Positions 9,281-17,848 of a stretch of DNA of 64,000 nucleotides are shown piece after piece. The stretch comes from Pandoraea horticolens. Its GTDB lineage: Bacteria > Pseudomonadota > Gammaproteobacteria > Burkholderiales > Burkholderiaceae. Position 1 is the stretch's first letter. The number at the start of each line of letters is the position of its first letter. The stretch is taken from contig NZ_CABPSM010000005.1 of NCBI RefSeq assembly GCF_902459555.1, positions 277,578 through 341,577 on the forward strand, given 5' to 3'. A program made the translations under genes and the position numbers. The notes beneath the pieces were generated by a model. The model saw nothing but the letters and a program-made list of their open reading frames with translations. It ran no database searches and was not told where the DNA came from.

Positions 9281-9460
9281 ATGGCCAGCAGCGCATTGGT
9301 GCAAGCGCGCATCGATCCCGACGCTCACGATGCATGGGTCAGACAAAAGGTGCTGGAAGCGCTCGAAGATACGCGTCCTGCCGTTCCAAACCAAGACGTC
9401 GAATCCCATTTCGCAGCGCGTCGAGAAGCAACACGAAAACGCATCTCCAACAAAAGGTGA
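9281..9460 (+). CDS. Short RelB/DinJ-like antitoxin, probably internally deleted
   Basis: A 59-residue product starting MASSALVQARID, like the first strand of DinJ/RelB antitoxins, and continuing AWVRQKVLEALEDTRPAVP, which resembles the C-terminal region of that family. The ribbon-helix-helix helices that should lie between (about 40 residues) are absent, so DNA binding is probably lost. No RelE/YafQ-type toxin is next to it. It starts 15 bp after the ligD stop. Family assignment is by motif memory only; a chance short frame remains possible. Confidence 0.45.
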   Translation: MASSALVQARIDPDAHDAWVRQKVLEALEDTRPAVPNQDVESHFAARREATRKRISNKR

Positions 9461-9556
9461 GACATGAGATTAGCGTGGTCCCAACATGCGTTCGGGTGCT
9501 TCACACTTTTCCAATGCCCAAACGTGGCCCGACAATTCGAGTACGAGGCCACGCCA

Positions 9557-10528
9557 CTAGCTCCGTGTCACCCCTACATCCCCATCCTGCAACCAGCGGC
9601 GCTTGTCGCGCAGCGGGGCTTCGCCAAACACGCGCGCATATTCTCGGCTGAACTGCGACGCACTTTCGTACCCGACAGCCTGCGCCGCAGCCGCGACGGC
9701 GATGTCTGCCACGAAGATCAGCCGGCGTGCCTCCTGCAAACGCAATTGCTTTTGATACTGCACCGGGCTCATCGCCGTCACCAACTTGAAATGGTGATGC
9801 AGCGACGACACGCTCATGTGCACCTCCTGCGCCAACGCCTCCACTCGCAACGGCTGCGCATAGTGCTCGCGTAACCAGCGCACCGCGCGCGCGATGCGAT
9901 TCATCTGGCTATCCTGCAATGCCATCTGGCGTAACAGCACGCCCTGCCCATTCATCAGCAAGCGGTACACGATCTCGCGCTTGATCATCGGCGCAAGAAT
10001 CGGAATGTCGCGCGGCGTCTCCAGCAGGCGCAGCAAACGCAACACGGCGTCGAGCAGCGCAGCGTCCAGCCGGTTCACGTACAAGCCCCGGCCGCTCGCC
10101 GATGGGGCCGGCGGCGGCAGATGTTCGTCACCAATGAGCGACGTCACATCCTCAGCCGCCAGATTGAGCCGCAACCCGAGATACGGCGATTGCTCGCTCG
10201 CCCCCGACACCTGCGCCACCACCGGCAAATGCACCGACGACACCATGTAATGCATCGGATCGTAGGCGTAATGTGCTTCGCCGATCTGCAAGCGCTTTTC
10301 GCCTTGCGCGATGACGGCAAACGCCGGTTGCTGCATCGCTGGCTTCGGGCCGCCAGGATGCAGGATGCGATGCACGAAGAGGCCATCCACTGCCGTCGGC
10401 GTGGTGCCCTCCAGTGCGCGCGTGGCCCGCTCAAGCAGACCGACGAGTTCGTTGCGTGCGGTGAGCGACGGATCGTCGGCGAACTCGCTCTGCGCCGCCT
10501 CACGTGGCGAATTCTTGACCAGATGCAT
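9557..10528 (-). CDS. AraC-family transcriptional regulator
   Basis: The 323-residue protein has an N-terminal sensing domain of the AraC_N type (FVHRILHPGGPKP, AQGEKRLQIGEAHYAYDPMHYM) and a C-terminal double helix-turn-helix: MNRIARAVRWLREHYAQPL, LAQEVHMSVSSLHHHFK, AAAQAVGYESASQFSREYARVFG. Regulators with this architecture often sit divergently from oxidoreductases and control them, as here with the aldo/keto reductase. The inducer is unknown. Confidence 0.88.
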   Translation of the reverse strand: MHLVKNSPREAAQSEFADDPSLTARNELVGLLERATRALEGTTPTAVDGLFVHRILHPGGPKPAMQQPAFAVIAQGEKRLQIGEAHYAYDPMHYMVSSVHLPVVAQVSGASEQSPYLGLRLNLAAEDVTSLIGDEHLPPPAPSASGRGLYVNRLDAALLDAVLRLLRLLETPRDIPILAPMIKREIVYRLLMNGQGVLLRQMALQDSQMNRIARAVRWLREHYAQPLRVEALAQEVHMSVSSLHHHFKLVTAMSPVQYQKQLRLQEARRLIFVADIAVAAAAQAVGYESASQFSREYARVFGEAPLRDKRRWLQDGDVGVTRS

Positions 10529-10931
10529 GAAAGTGCCCTCAATTCGGATCGGCCGGTATGCGCATCATGCGCGGCGATGTTGCACAGCATACGCCTGCGA
10601 CAGGAACTTGCCTGATCCTCCGATCCCGAACAGGCACGATCAGGCACAAATCCCGGAGAATCCGGCAAAATCCAGACGTCCCGACCGGGCTATCGCACCG
10701 CCAAGCCAAGTGGGTCCGCCATCTTCCCGCCATGTTCGGCAACGCTTTCCAGCCGCCGATCGCCCCATTCCAGCGCATGACGCCGGCCGCGTGCAGAATC
10801 AGGCAGGAAATGTGCAGGAACAGGTACTGCTTGCCTGATGCCCCGCGACGCATAATGCATCCCATCCCGTGCACACCGTCTGCCCCCTGACGGTCACTTG
10901 CGACGGGCGGCAATTTCAACGGAGCGACGCA
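10529..10931. promoter_or_regulatory. Divergent control region with four TGCCTGAT octamers
   Basis: This 403-bp region between the araC-type gene and the aldo/keto reductase carries the octamer TGCCTGAT four times: forward at 10609-10616, reverse complement at 10639-10646 and 10798-10805, forward at 10832-10839. The first pair extends to a 9-bp inverted repeat (10609-10617 with 10638-10646). CAGGCAC is also directly repeated at 10631 and 10641. Paired inverted sites about 190 bp apart suggest regulator binding, perhaps with looping. No coding frame is credible here. Confidence 0.5.
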
Positions 10932-11981
10932 ATGCGACAAAGGAAACTTGGCAACACCGGCCTTTTCGTCTCGGAACTATGCCTCGGCACGATGACCTTC
11001 GGCGGACAGGGCGACATGTGGAGCAAGATCGGCCAATTGCAGCAACACGATGTCGACACGCTCGTGGGCCGCGCACTCGACGCAGGCATCAACTTCATCG
11101 ATACCGCCGACGTTTATTCGGAAGGTCAATCGGAAGTGCTCACCGGTCAGGCACTGCGCAATCTCAAAGTGCCGCGCGATAACGTCGTGGTCGCCACCAA
11201 GGTCTTCGGTGTGACGGGCGCACAAGGCACCAACTCGCGCGGTCTGTCGCGCTATCACATCATGGATGGCATCAAGGCCAGCCTCAAACGCCTGCAACTC
11301 GATCACATCGACCTGTATCAGGTGCACGGCTTCGATCCGGCCACGCCCATCGACGAAACCCTCAGCGCGCTCGACACACTGGTGCGTCAAGGGCACGTAC
11401 GCTACATCGGTGTCTCGAACTGGGCCGCATGGCAGATCGCCAAGGCGCTTGGCATTTCGGCGCGTCTGAATCTCGCGAGCTTCGCCTCGCTCCAGGCGTA
11501 CTACACCGTTGCCGGCCGCGATCTCGAACGCGAAATCGTGCCGATGCTACGCAGCGAAAACGTCGGTCTGATGGTGTGGAGCCCGCTCGCCGGCGGCCTG
11601 CTCTCGGGTAAGTACACGCGTGACGGTCAGACCGAAGCCGGCAGCCGCCGCCAGAGCTTCGACTTTCCGCCGGTCAACGTGGAGCGCGCTTACGACGTCA
11701 TCGACGTCATGCGTGGCATCGCCGCCGAGAAGGGCGTGTCGGTAGCACAGATCGCGCTTGCCTGGTTGCTCGCCCAGCCGGTTGTCTCGGCAGTCATCAT
11801 CGGTGCCAAACGCACCGACCAGCTCGACGACAACATCGCAGCCACACGCGTCACGCTGAACGCGCGCGAGCTGTCGGCCATCGATGCCGCCAGCGCACTG
11901 CCGAGCGAATATCCGGGCTGGATGCTCTCTCGCCAGGGCGACCCGCGCCGCGCGCAACTCGCCGAAGCCGGCCTGCTTTGA
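10932..11981 (+). CDS. Aldo/keto reductase
   Basis: The 349-residue product is a TIM-barrel NADPH oxidoreductase. The catalytic tetrad is visible: Asp and Tyr in FIDTADVYSEG, Lys in VVATKVFG and His in LYQVHGFDP. The cofactor-binding end reads SAVIIGAKRTDQLDDNI. The ATG at 10932 follows a GGAG site and gives the standard N terminus MRQRKLGNTGLFVSEL. A strong terminator follows. It is probably controlled by the divergent AraC-type gene. The substrate is unknown; relatives act on aldehydes and quinones. Confidence 0.9.
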   Translation: MRQRKLGNTGLFVSELCLGTMTFGGQGDMWSKIGQLQQHDVDTLVGRALDAGINFIDTADVYSEGQSEVLTGQALRNLKVPRDNVVVATKVFGVTGAQGTNSRGLSRYHIMDGIKASLKRLQLDHIDLYQVHGFDPATPIDETLSALDTLVRQGHVRYIGVSNWAAWQIAKALGISARLNLASFASLQAYYTVAGRDLEREIVPMLRSENVGLMVWSPLAGGLLSGKYTRDGQTEAGSRRQSFDFPPVNVERAYDVIDVMRGIAAEKGVSVAQIALAWLLAQPVVSAVIIGAKRTDQLDDNIAATRVTLNARELSAIDAASALPSEYPGWMLSRQGDPRRAQLAEAGLL

Positions 11982-12019
11982 TGCCCTATCCTTGTAGGTA
12001 GCGTTCAAACGCAGTCACG

Positions 12020-12057
12020 AAACACGGCGCACCGCAGAAGAGCGGTGCGCCGTGTTT
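12020..12057. terminator. Bidirectional terminator hairpin
   Basis: A perfect 16-bp inverted repeat (12020-12035 with 12042-12057) around a 6-base loop, with AAA at the start and TTT at the end, so it can work on both strands. It lies between the convergent aldo/keto reductase and porin genes. Confidence 0.85.
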
Positions 12058-12113
12058 GCATTGTCGACGGCCCTAACGCCTACGGGGCAGGCGGGGCATG
12101 CAGCGTCAGTGCG

Positions 12114-13256
12114 TCAGAAGGTGTGACGCATGCCGACGTTCACACCCAATTGGCTCGTACCCGGCGTCGGCGATCCGCCCGCGCCGCCCGAACTCACCGA
12201 ATACGCTGCGTGCTCGCTATTCCCCAGCCACGCCACTTGTGTGTACACGGCCGTTCGCTTCGACAGGAAGTACGTACCTCGCAGCGTCGCCATGGTCGCC
12301 CGTGTGTTCTGACGGGCGTTGAGCATGCGGAAGACTTCGCCATCCACGGCAAAGGCTGGCGTGAATTGATACACGGCGCCGACGTAGAACATGTCGGAGT
12401 TCACATCGGCCACCGCCGCGGACGCCGTCTGCACGCGACGGCCGAGCCATCCCGCCCCCGCCTTCCAGTTGCCCCCCTTTACATAGCCGTTCATCTGCCA
12501 GCGCGTGTCCTTGTCGGATGAGCTCGTGAGCGGCACGGTCGAGGCGCCGTTGAAGAAGTTCGCGGCAGCACCGGCGCCGCCACGCTGTTCGTCCCACGCG
12601 CCCGCCACGCCAAACCATGCCGTGTCGTACTTGAGCATCGTCGATATCTGGCGGCAGGACGTCATCTGTCCAGGCGTTTGTCCGGCACACATGCCCTGAC
12701 CCGGCGAGTTGCCGGTGCCGCCGCCGTCGCGTCCGAACGAGTAGGTGGCGCCCACCGTCAGGCCCTGAAACACGCCCTTGTAGGCGACGGTGTTATCGCT
12801 GCGCGCGTTCGGGATGTAGCTGTCGAGCGATCCGCTGCCGAAGAGATCCGGGCCGAGAATGTCGGCATCGTTCATGACCCAGAACGTCATCGAGTACTGC
12901 CGGCCGAACGACAGCGTGCCGTAGGGATTCGACAGCCCCACCCACGCCTGACGGCCAAACAGCCGCCCGCCCTGATTGAGGTCGCCCGCGCGAACATTGA
13001 ATCCGCTCTCGAGCGCGAACACCGCGTGCAAACTACCGCCGAGATCCTCATCGCCACGCAGGCCCCAACGCGACGGCAGCGACCCGGTGTTGGCCGGCAC
13101 GCGCACGAGCGAGCTGTTGTTGGCGCCGGCGTGCGAGAGGTATTCGATACCGGTGTCGAGCATGCCGTAGAGCGTCACGCTCTGGGCCGAGGCGGAAGTG
13201 TGGGCCAACGCGAGGCCGGCGGCCAGCGCGAGCGCGGGCAGTCCCTTGAAGGTCAC
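12114..13256 (-). CDS. General porin (trimeric outer-membrane porin)
   Basis: The 380-residue product opens with a signal peptide (ALALAAGLALAHTSASAQ) and then SVTLYGMLDTGIEY, the usual start of Burkholderiales OmpC/Omp32-type porins. Further family features are SRWGLRGDEDLGG, LFGRQAWVGL, GTLSFGRQYS and the terminal strand LGVNVGMRHTF ending in Phe for outer-membrane insertion. The GTG at 13254-13256 is preceded by GGAGAC. It is the last gene of the minus-strand aromatic operon and probably admits that operon's substrate. Confidence 0.92.
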   Translation of the reverse strand: MTFKGLPALALAAGLALAHTSASAQSVTLYGMLDTGIEYLSHAGANNSSLVRVPANTGSLPSRWGLRGDEDLGGSLHAVFALESGFNVRAGDLNQGGRLFGRQAWVGLSNPYGTLSFGRQYSMTFWVMNDADILGPDLFGSGSLDSYIPNARSDNTVAYKGVFQGLTVGATYSFGRDGGGTGNSPGQGMCAGQTPGQMTSCRQISTMLKYDTAWFGVAGAWDEQRGGAGAAANFFNGASTVPLTSSSDKDTRWQMNGYVKGGNWKAGAGWLGRRVQTASAAVADVNSDMFYVGAVYQFTPAFAVDGEVFRMLNARQNTRATMATLRGTYFLSKRTAVYTQVAWLGNSEHAAYSVSSGGAGGSPTPGTSQLGVNVGMRHTF

Positions 13257-13414
13257 GATGATGTCTCCATTGATTCATGTGGTAGTCCGGCCTGTGTCGA
13301 CCGGTAGCTGGCAAATGCCTGCGGGGGCAGACGCCACGGCTTGCGCGTCGGGGAACGTTCAAGCCGCGGGTACGGCAAAGGCGAGCGTGTCTGGGCGCTC
13401 GCCCCGAACACCGC

Positions 13415-14755
13415 TCAGACCGCGCCCGTGGCAGGCTGGGTGACGGCCGCGGCGAGAGACCCCGTGCGCCCCACGCGACGGCGCATGACGAGCATCAGCG
13501 CCGCCGCAAGAAACGCAGGAATCGCAACGATCTGGAAGGCCTGCGCCGTGCTCGACGCCGTGGCAATCAGCACACCGCCGAGGCTGGAGCCCAGGATCGA
13601 ACCGAGACGTCCGACACCCAGCGCCCACGCCACGCCGGTCGCACGCGACGCCGTCGGGTAGTACGCCGCCGTCAGCGCATTGGCCCCGGTTTGCGACCCG
13701 GCGACACCGAAGCCCGCGAGGAAGACAACCGTCATCAGCCAGCCGGCCTGATGCGTGACCGACCCGAGCACACACAGTGCAATACCGGCCATGACATACG
13801 ACGCGGCCAGCACCCGATACGGGCTCGTGCGGTCCATCGCGAAGCCGATCAGCACTGCGCCGACGGTGCCGCCGAGCGGCAACATCGCACCGATGCGAGC
13901 CGCTTCCGCCAACGTGTAACCCGAATCCTTGACGACCAGCGGCAGCCAGCTCGTGAGCAGATAGAACGCGCACAGCGTGCAGAAGTACGTCGCCCAAAGC
14001 AGCAGCGTGCCCACGACGTACTGACGCGTGAATAACCCGCCCACCGCAGAACTCGCTGCTCCGGCCGGCGTCACTTCCCGATCGATGCGCGTGACCTGCG
14101 GATCGATGTGCCGTGCGATGGCCAGCAACCGGTCGGCACTGTCTGCACGAGCGGCGAGGTAGCGCATCGACTCCGGCAACCAGCGCATGAGCACCGGCAC
14201 GACGGCGAGCGGCACAACACCACCGGCGATCAACACGCCGCGCCAGCCAATGTGCGGGAGCGTCTGCGCAACGATCTCGCCGCCGATGGCGAAGCCCAGC
14301 GTGAAGCCGCAGAACGTGGCCGTCACGAGCAGCGAACGCATGCGCTCGGCGCAATATTCCGAGCTGAGGGTGATGGCGTTGGGCATGGCGCCGCCCAGGC
14401 CGATGCCGGTAAGGAAGCGCATGACGGCAAGCTCGGTCGGGCTGTGAACGAACGCCGACGCAATGCTGCCCAGAGAGAACAGGATGACCGAGAGAATCAG
14501 CACGCGTTTGCGGCCGATGCGATCGGCCAGCGGGCCGAAGATGAAGCAGCCGAGCATCAGGCCGCCAAGCCCAGCACCGAAGACCGTGCCGAGGCTGGTC
14601 GTCGCCATCGTCCATTCGCTACGGATGGCCGGTGCGAGGTAGCCGATGGCGGCAGTATCGAATCCGTCCAATGTGACGATCAGAAAGCACAGGGCAATCA
14701 CGCGCCATTGAAACGGCGTGATGCCCCTGCGGTTCATCAAGGCGGAAATTTCCAT
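13415..14755 (-). CDS. AAHS-family MFS aromatic acid transporter
   Basis: The 446-residue inner-membrane protein has 12 hydrophobic segments, the AAHS TM1 signature LIVTLDGFDTAAIGYLAP and the loop motif GPLADRIGRKRVL. It is clearly paralogous to the gentisate-operon transporter. I chose the ATG at 14753-14755, which follows AGGAGACAGAC and gives MEISALMNRRGITPFQWR, the same N terminus type as the paralogue. It follows the class II aldolase-like gene and precedes the porin, so it likely imports an aromatic acid handled by this operon. Confidence 0.87.
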   Translation of the reverse strand: MEISALMNRRGITPFQWRVIALCFLIVTLDGFDTAAIGYLAPAIRSEWTMATTSLGTVFGAGLGGLMLGCFIFGPLADRIGRKRVLILSVILFSLGSIASAFVHSPTELAVMRFLTGIGLGGAMPNAITLSSEYCAERMRSLLVTATFCGFTLGFAIGGEIVAQTLPHIGWRGVLIAGGVVPLAVVPVLMRWLPESMRYLAARADSADRLLAIARHIDPQVTRIDREVTPAGAASSAVGGLFTRQYVVGTLLLWATYFCTLCAFYLLTSWLPLVVKDSGYTLAEAARIGAMLPLGGTVGAVLIGFAMDRTSPYRVLAASYVMAGIALCVLGSVTHQAGWLMTVVFLAGFGVAGSQTGANALTAAYYPTASRATGVAWALGVGRLGSILGSSLGGVLIATASSTAQAFQIVAIPAFLAAALMLVMRRRVGRTGSLAAAVTQPATGAV

Positions 14756-14897
14756 GTCTGTCTCCTGTGCGGTGGTGTCCGCTGACTGAGCGGCGGGCCG
14801 TGGCGTCTGTCGACGACGCTCTGTGAAGGCCATACCGCCGGTTGGGGGCGATTACGTCAAAAAATCGGGCATGACGCGCCGGATTGCCGAGTCGCAA

Positions 14898-15635
14898 TCA
14901 CGCGGCGGGCGATGCGCTTGCGTCCGGCAATTCCGGATCGCCCGCCGAGAGGTATTCCCACATGCGCTCGATGATCCGGCCCGAGCGGGTGGCGCGCGCG
15001 CGGCAGGCGTCGGGATCGAGTACGGCGGCGGGGTAAGCAGCGGGGTGAGCGGCTTCGAGCGCGAGCACGTCGAGATCGACGCGGGCCGCATCTTCGAGGT
15101 ACCACGTGAGCGCCACCATCGCGTCGAGCGTGTCGGCGGCGACAACTGCGCCGTTGCCACGCATCACCACGGCGGCGTTCGCACCCATCCGGGCGATGAC
15201 CGCCTCGGCCTGCGCGTCGTCGCGAATCAGTTGCGGGTCGTCCCACAGCGGCACGCCGGGAGCGAAGTAAGTGCCCGGGCCGTGCAACGCGCGTGGCGTT
15301 CTGCGCAGTGTCGAGAGCGACATGGTCTTGGGCGGCATCGAGCGCGCTACAGCGCCGATATCGGGACGTGAGCGATAGATCTTCTGATGCAGACGGACTT
15401 CGCCGAGCACGCCATCGGGCAGCGGGCCATCGACGGGCACCACCGTGCCCGCTTCGCCCACGCCGATGAGTCCCATCGGGCGGGCCGCGCATACGAGGAA
15501 GTGATCGGCGTCGAGACGCGCGCTGCAATGACCGTACGCGTGGGCCAGCCCTGCGCGGGCCAGCGTGCGCGCCGCTACGCGCACCGCGCGATCCAGCTCG
15601 GCGATGCGGCCGGCATCGAACGTGTGTTGTGTCAT
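14898..15635 (-). CDS. Class II aldolase/adducin-family protein lacking zinc ligands
   Basis: The 245-residue protein aligns with the class II aldolase/adducin fold: GLAHAYGHCSARLD near the N terminus, GEVRLHQKIYRSRPDIGAV in the middle and NAAVVMRGNGAVVAADTLDAM later. The conserved Glu of GEVRLH is kept. The two histidines of the usual HxH zinc motif are replaced (AVARSMPP) and the third, normally in the RNHG-like turn, is Asn (RGNG). Enzymes of this fold with zinc cleave or decarboxylate hydroxy acids; here metal chemistry looks unlikely or altered. It is co-directional with a VOC dioxygenase upstream and a transporter downstream. Confidence 0.75.
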   Translation of the reverse strand: MTQHTFDAGRIAELDRAVRVAARTLARAGLAHAYGHCSARLDADHFLVCAARPMGLIGVGEAGTVVPVDGPLPDGVLGEVRLHQKIYRSRPDIGAVARSMPPKTMSLSTLRRTPRALHGPGTYFAPGVPLWDDPQLIRDDAQAEAVIARMGANAAVVMRGNGAVVAADTLDAMVALTWYLEDAARVDLDVLALEAAHPAAYPAAVLDPDACRARATRSGRIIERMWEYLSAGDPELPDASASPAA

Positions 15636-15640
15636 GGGGA

Positions 15641-15680
15641 ATCCGGCGCTATTCGGTGTTATTCGGCGTTATCAGGCGTC
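15641..15680. repeat. Four tandem 10-bp repeats before the aldolase-like start codon
   Basis: Four consecutive imperfect decamers: ATCCGGCGCT, ATTCGGTGTT, ATTCGGCGTT and ATCAGGCGTC. They fill most of the 73-bp gap between the VOC gene and the aldolase-like gene and end five bases from the latter's start codon on the minus strand. Confidence 0.7.
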
Positions 15681-15708
15681 ATGACCGCAAGCAAATCGAA
15701 GCATCGCG

Positions 15709-16572
15709 TCAGGCCGAAAACTCGGGGATCTCGGGCTTCGCGCCCCACATGCAGAACCCCGTCGGATCGAAGGGGAACTGACGCGGCACGTAGGTCGCCT
15801 CGTCTTCGGGCGCGATCTTGCGCACGCCCGTGGAGTACTCGTAGACCATGCCGTCCGGCCCCGCGAAGTACAGGAACATCGCGTGCGACGTGGGGTGACG
15901 TCCCGGACCGAAGCGAATCGGCACGCCTTGTTCGCGCAGGAAGTACCAGGAGCGCATGAGGTCGTCGATGCCGTTCACCTGAAAATTCACATGCTGGATG
16001 CCCGCGCGCTTGGCCGGGAACAGTGCGATCTTGTGATGCACGTCGTCGATGCGCAGCAGCGGTGCGTCGCCGATGCGATCCGACACACGGGCGTTGCACA
16101 CGCTCGTCCAGAAGGCTTCGTCGCGGCGCGCGTCGGTCGTGCACAGCCCAACGTGACTGAACGAATCGATGCCCGCATCGCGCTCGCCGTGATACCGGCG
16201 GCCGGTCTGCGCGGCGCGCAACACCAGTTCGATCCGATTGCCGCTCGGGTCGAGAAACGTCAGAAAATCGCCCACGCGACGCATGTCGGCTTCGTCGCGC
16301 GTGCCCCGTCGAAACTCGATGCGCATGCCTTCGAGCTGCGCGGCGGCGGCATCGAAATGCGCGTCGCTCGCGACGTCGAACGCGACCGTATGGTCGGCGG
16401 GATCGCCTTCGAAGTAGCACACCGAATGGTCGCGGCTGTCGCTGCGAAGGAATACGTAACCGGCCTCCCGGCGCACTTCCTGCAACCCGAGAATGGTGCG
16501 CGCATAGCGCGTGGCACCCTCGATGTCGCGTGTGCCCAGCCGCACGTAACGAATGTCGTGCAGATTGATCAC
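15709..16572 (-). CDS. VOC-family extradiol-type dioxygenase
   Basis: The 287-residue protein contains two paired VOC (glyoxalase-fold) modules, as in 2,3-dihydroxybiphenyl 1,2-dioxygenases: HDIRYVRLGTRD at the N terminus and FSHVGLCTTD from residue 138. The expected Fe(II) ligands are present: His140 (SHVGL), His194 (QHVNF) and Glu245 (VYEYS). It probably cleaves a catecholic ring beside the hydroxyls. It heads the minus-strand aromatic operon with the aldolase-like gene, transporter and porin, and a LysR gene lies just upstream. The substrate is unknown. Confidence 0.82.
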   Translation of the reverse strand: MINLHDIRYVRLGTRDIEGATRYARTILGLQEVRREAGYVFLRSDSRDHSVCYFEGDPADHTVAFDVASDAHFDAAAAQLEGMRIEFRRGTRDEADMRRVGDFLTFLDPSGNRIELVLRAAQTGRRYHGERDAGIDSFSHVGLCTTDARRDEAFWTSVCNARVSDRIGDAPLLRIDDVHHKIALFPAKRAGIQHVNFQVNGIDDLMRSWYFLREQGVPIRFGPGRHPTSHAMFLYFAGPDGMVYEYSTGVRKIAPEDEATYVPRQFPFDPTGFCMWGAKPEIPEFSA

Positions 16573-16677
16573 CGCTTGTCTCCTGCGGATATTGTTCGTG
16601 TTCCGGGCGAACGCCCGATGACTGCAATGTCGTGGGGATACGATAAGGATCGGCGCCGCATGACGCCAACAAATTGC

Positions 16678-16696
16678 GTAAATGCGCGGTATTTAC
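16678..16696. promoter_or_regulatory. Candidate LysR-type operator
   Basis: GTAAAT-N7-ATTTAC is a perfect dyad that fits the T-N11-A LysR box. It lies 106 bp upstream of the VOC gene start and between that operon and its LysR gene, the usual place for activator binding. Confidence 0.5.
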
Positions 16697-16783
16697 AACG
16701 TGAATTGGGGGTGCAGCATGCGAGCGGCGCCGTGCCGCCGTCCCGCAGGGCGACGTGTCATGCGAACCAGGGAGAATGGCGGA

Positions 16784-17704
16784 TCAGTCTTCGCCGTGGA
16801 ACAGGCGAAAGATGGTGCTGCGCAACCAGCGATGGCCGGCGTCGGTGTGAAAGCGTTCGTGCCAGAGTTGCGAGATGTCGAACTCGGGGCCCTCGAACGG
16901 CAACGCGTAGGTGCGTAGATCGGCGGCGGCCTTGAGCGCGCGTCCGAGCCGCGTCGGCACACAGACCACGAGGTCGCTCGCGGCAATGAGCGCCGAGAGT
17001 CCCATCGAGTGCGCCATACGCAACGCGACATGGCGCTGGCGCCCCGCCTGTGCAAACCAATGCTCGACGGCCGTCTCGAAGACATCGTGATGACCGGCTG
17101 TCGGCCGATACACCGCGTGCGCTGCGCTCAGAAACGCTTCGACGGTCAGTTGTCCGCGAATCGTGGGATGCCCGTCGCGCACGAGTGCGACGTAGTGCTC
17201 GCGAAACAGACGCTGCTGGTGGAAGCCCGACGAAAAGCGGGTGAAGAGTCCCAGCGTGAGATCGATATCGCCCATCGCCATGGCGTTCTGCGCCTCACGC
17301 GGCGTGGTGTCGACGGTGACGATGCGCACGCCCGGCGCCTCCACCGCGAGCGTGGCCATCAGCTTCGGCATGAAGATCAACTGACCGATATCGCTCAGGT
17401 AAAGACGGAACGTGCGTTGCGCGTTTGCCGGCACGAAGTCCTGCGGTGCCTCCACGGCACCACGGATCAGACCGAGACCTTCGGTGACGGGTGGCGCGAG
17501 CGTGAGGGCGAGATCGGTCGGCCACATGCCTTGCGGCGTCTTGACGAACAACGGGTCGCCAAACGCGAGGCGCAGACGTTTGAGCGCGTTGCTCACGGCC
17601 GATTGCGTGAGGTTAAGTTCCTCTGCGGTGACGGTCGTGCTGCGCGTGCGCAGCAGCGACTCGAACACGAGCAGCAGATTCAGGTCGAGCGAGCGTAAGT
17701 TCAT
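16784..17704 (-). CDS. LysR-family transcriptional regulator
   Basis: The 306-residue protein starts MNLRSLDLNLLLVFESLLRTRS and has the N-terminal winged helix TVTAEELNLTQSAVSNALKRLR, followed by FGDPLFVKTPQGMWPTD and a two-lobed effector domain. This N terminus type (DLNLLLVF, SxALxRLR) is that of the NodD/NahR/LinR subgroup that often controls aromatic catabolism. The ATG at 17702-17704 is the standard start. It probably regulates the downstream VOC/aldolase/transporter/porin operon through the dyad at 16678-16696. Confidence 0.88.
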   Translation of the reverse strand: MNLRSLDLNLLLVFESLLRTRSTTVTAEELNLTQSAVSNALKRLRLAFGDPLFVKTPQGMWPTDLALTLAPPVTEGLGLIRGAVEAPQDFVPANAQRTFRLYLSDIGQLIFMPKLMATLAVEAPGVRIVTVDTTPREAQNAMAMGDIDLTLGLFTRFSSGFHQQRLFREHYVALVRDGHPTIRGQLTVEAFLSAAHAVYRPTAGHHDVFETAVEHWFAQAGRQRHVALRMAHSMGLSALIAASDLVVCVPTRLGRALKAAADLRTYALPFEGPEFDISQLWHERFHTDAGHRWLRSTIFRLFHGED

Positions 17705-17848
17705 GCCCAGCCGTGCAGTCCTGCAAGAAGCATTAAGAGCGTCAGGGTCGGGTCGCCCCAAGCGGGGCGGTCCCGCATTTTAGGCAACGTCCGGCAACGT
17801 AGGCAGTGCGGGAAACCCCGCCCGTTCGCCCTGTCGCAATCATGGTAT

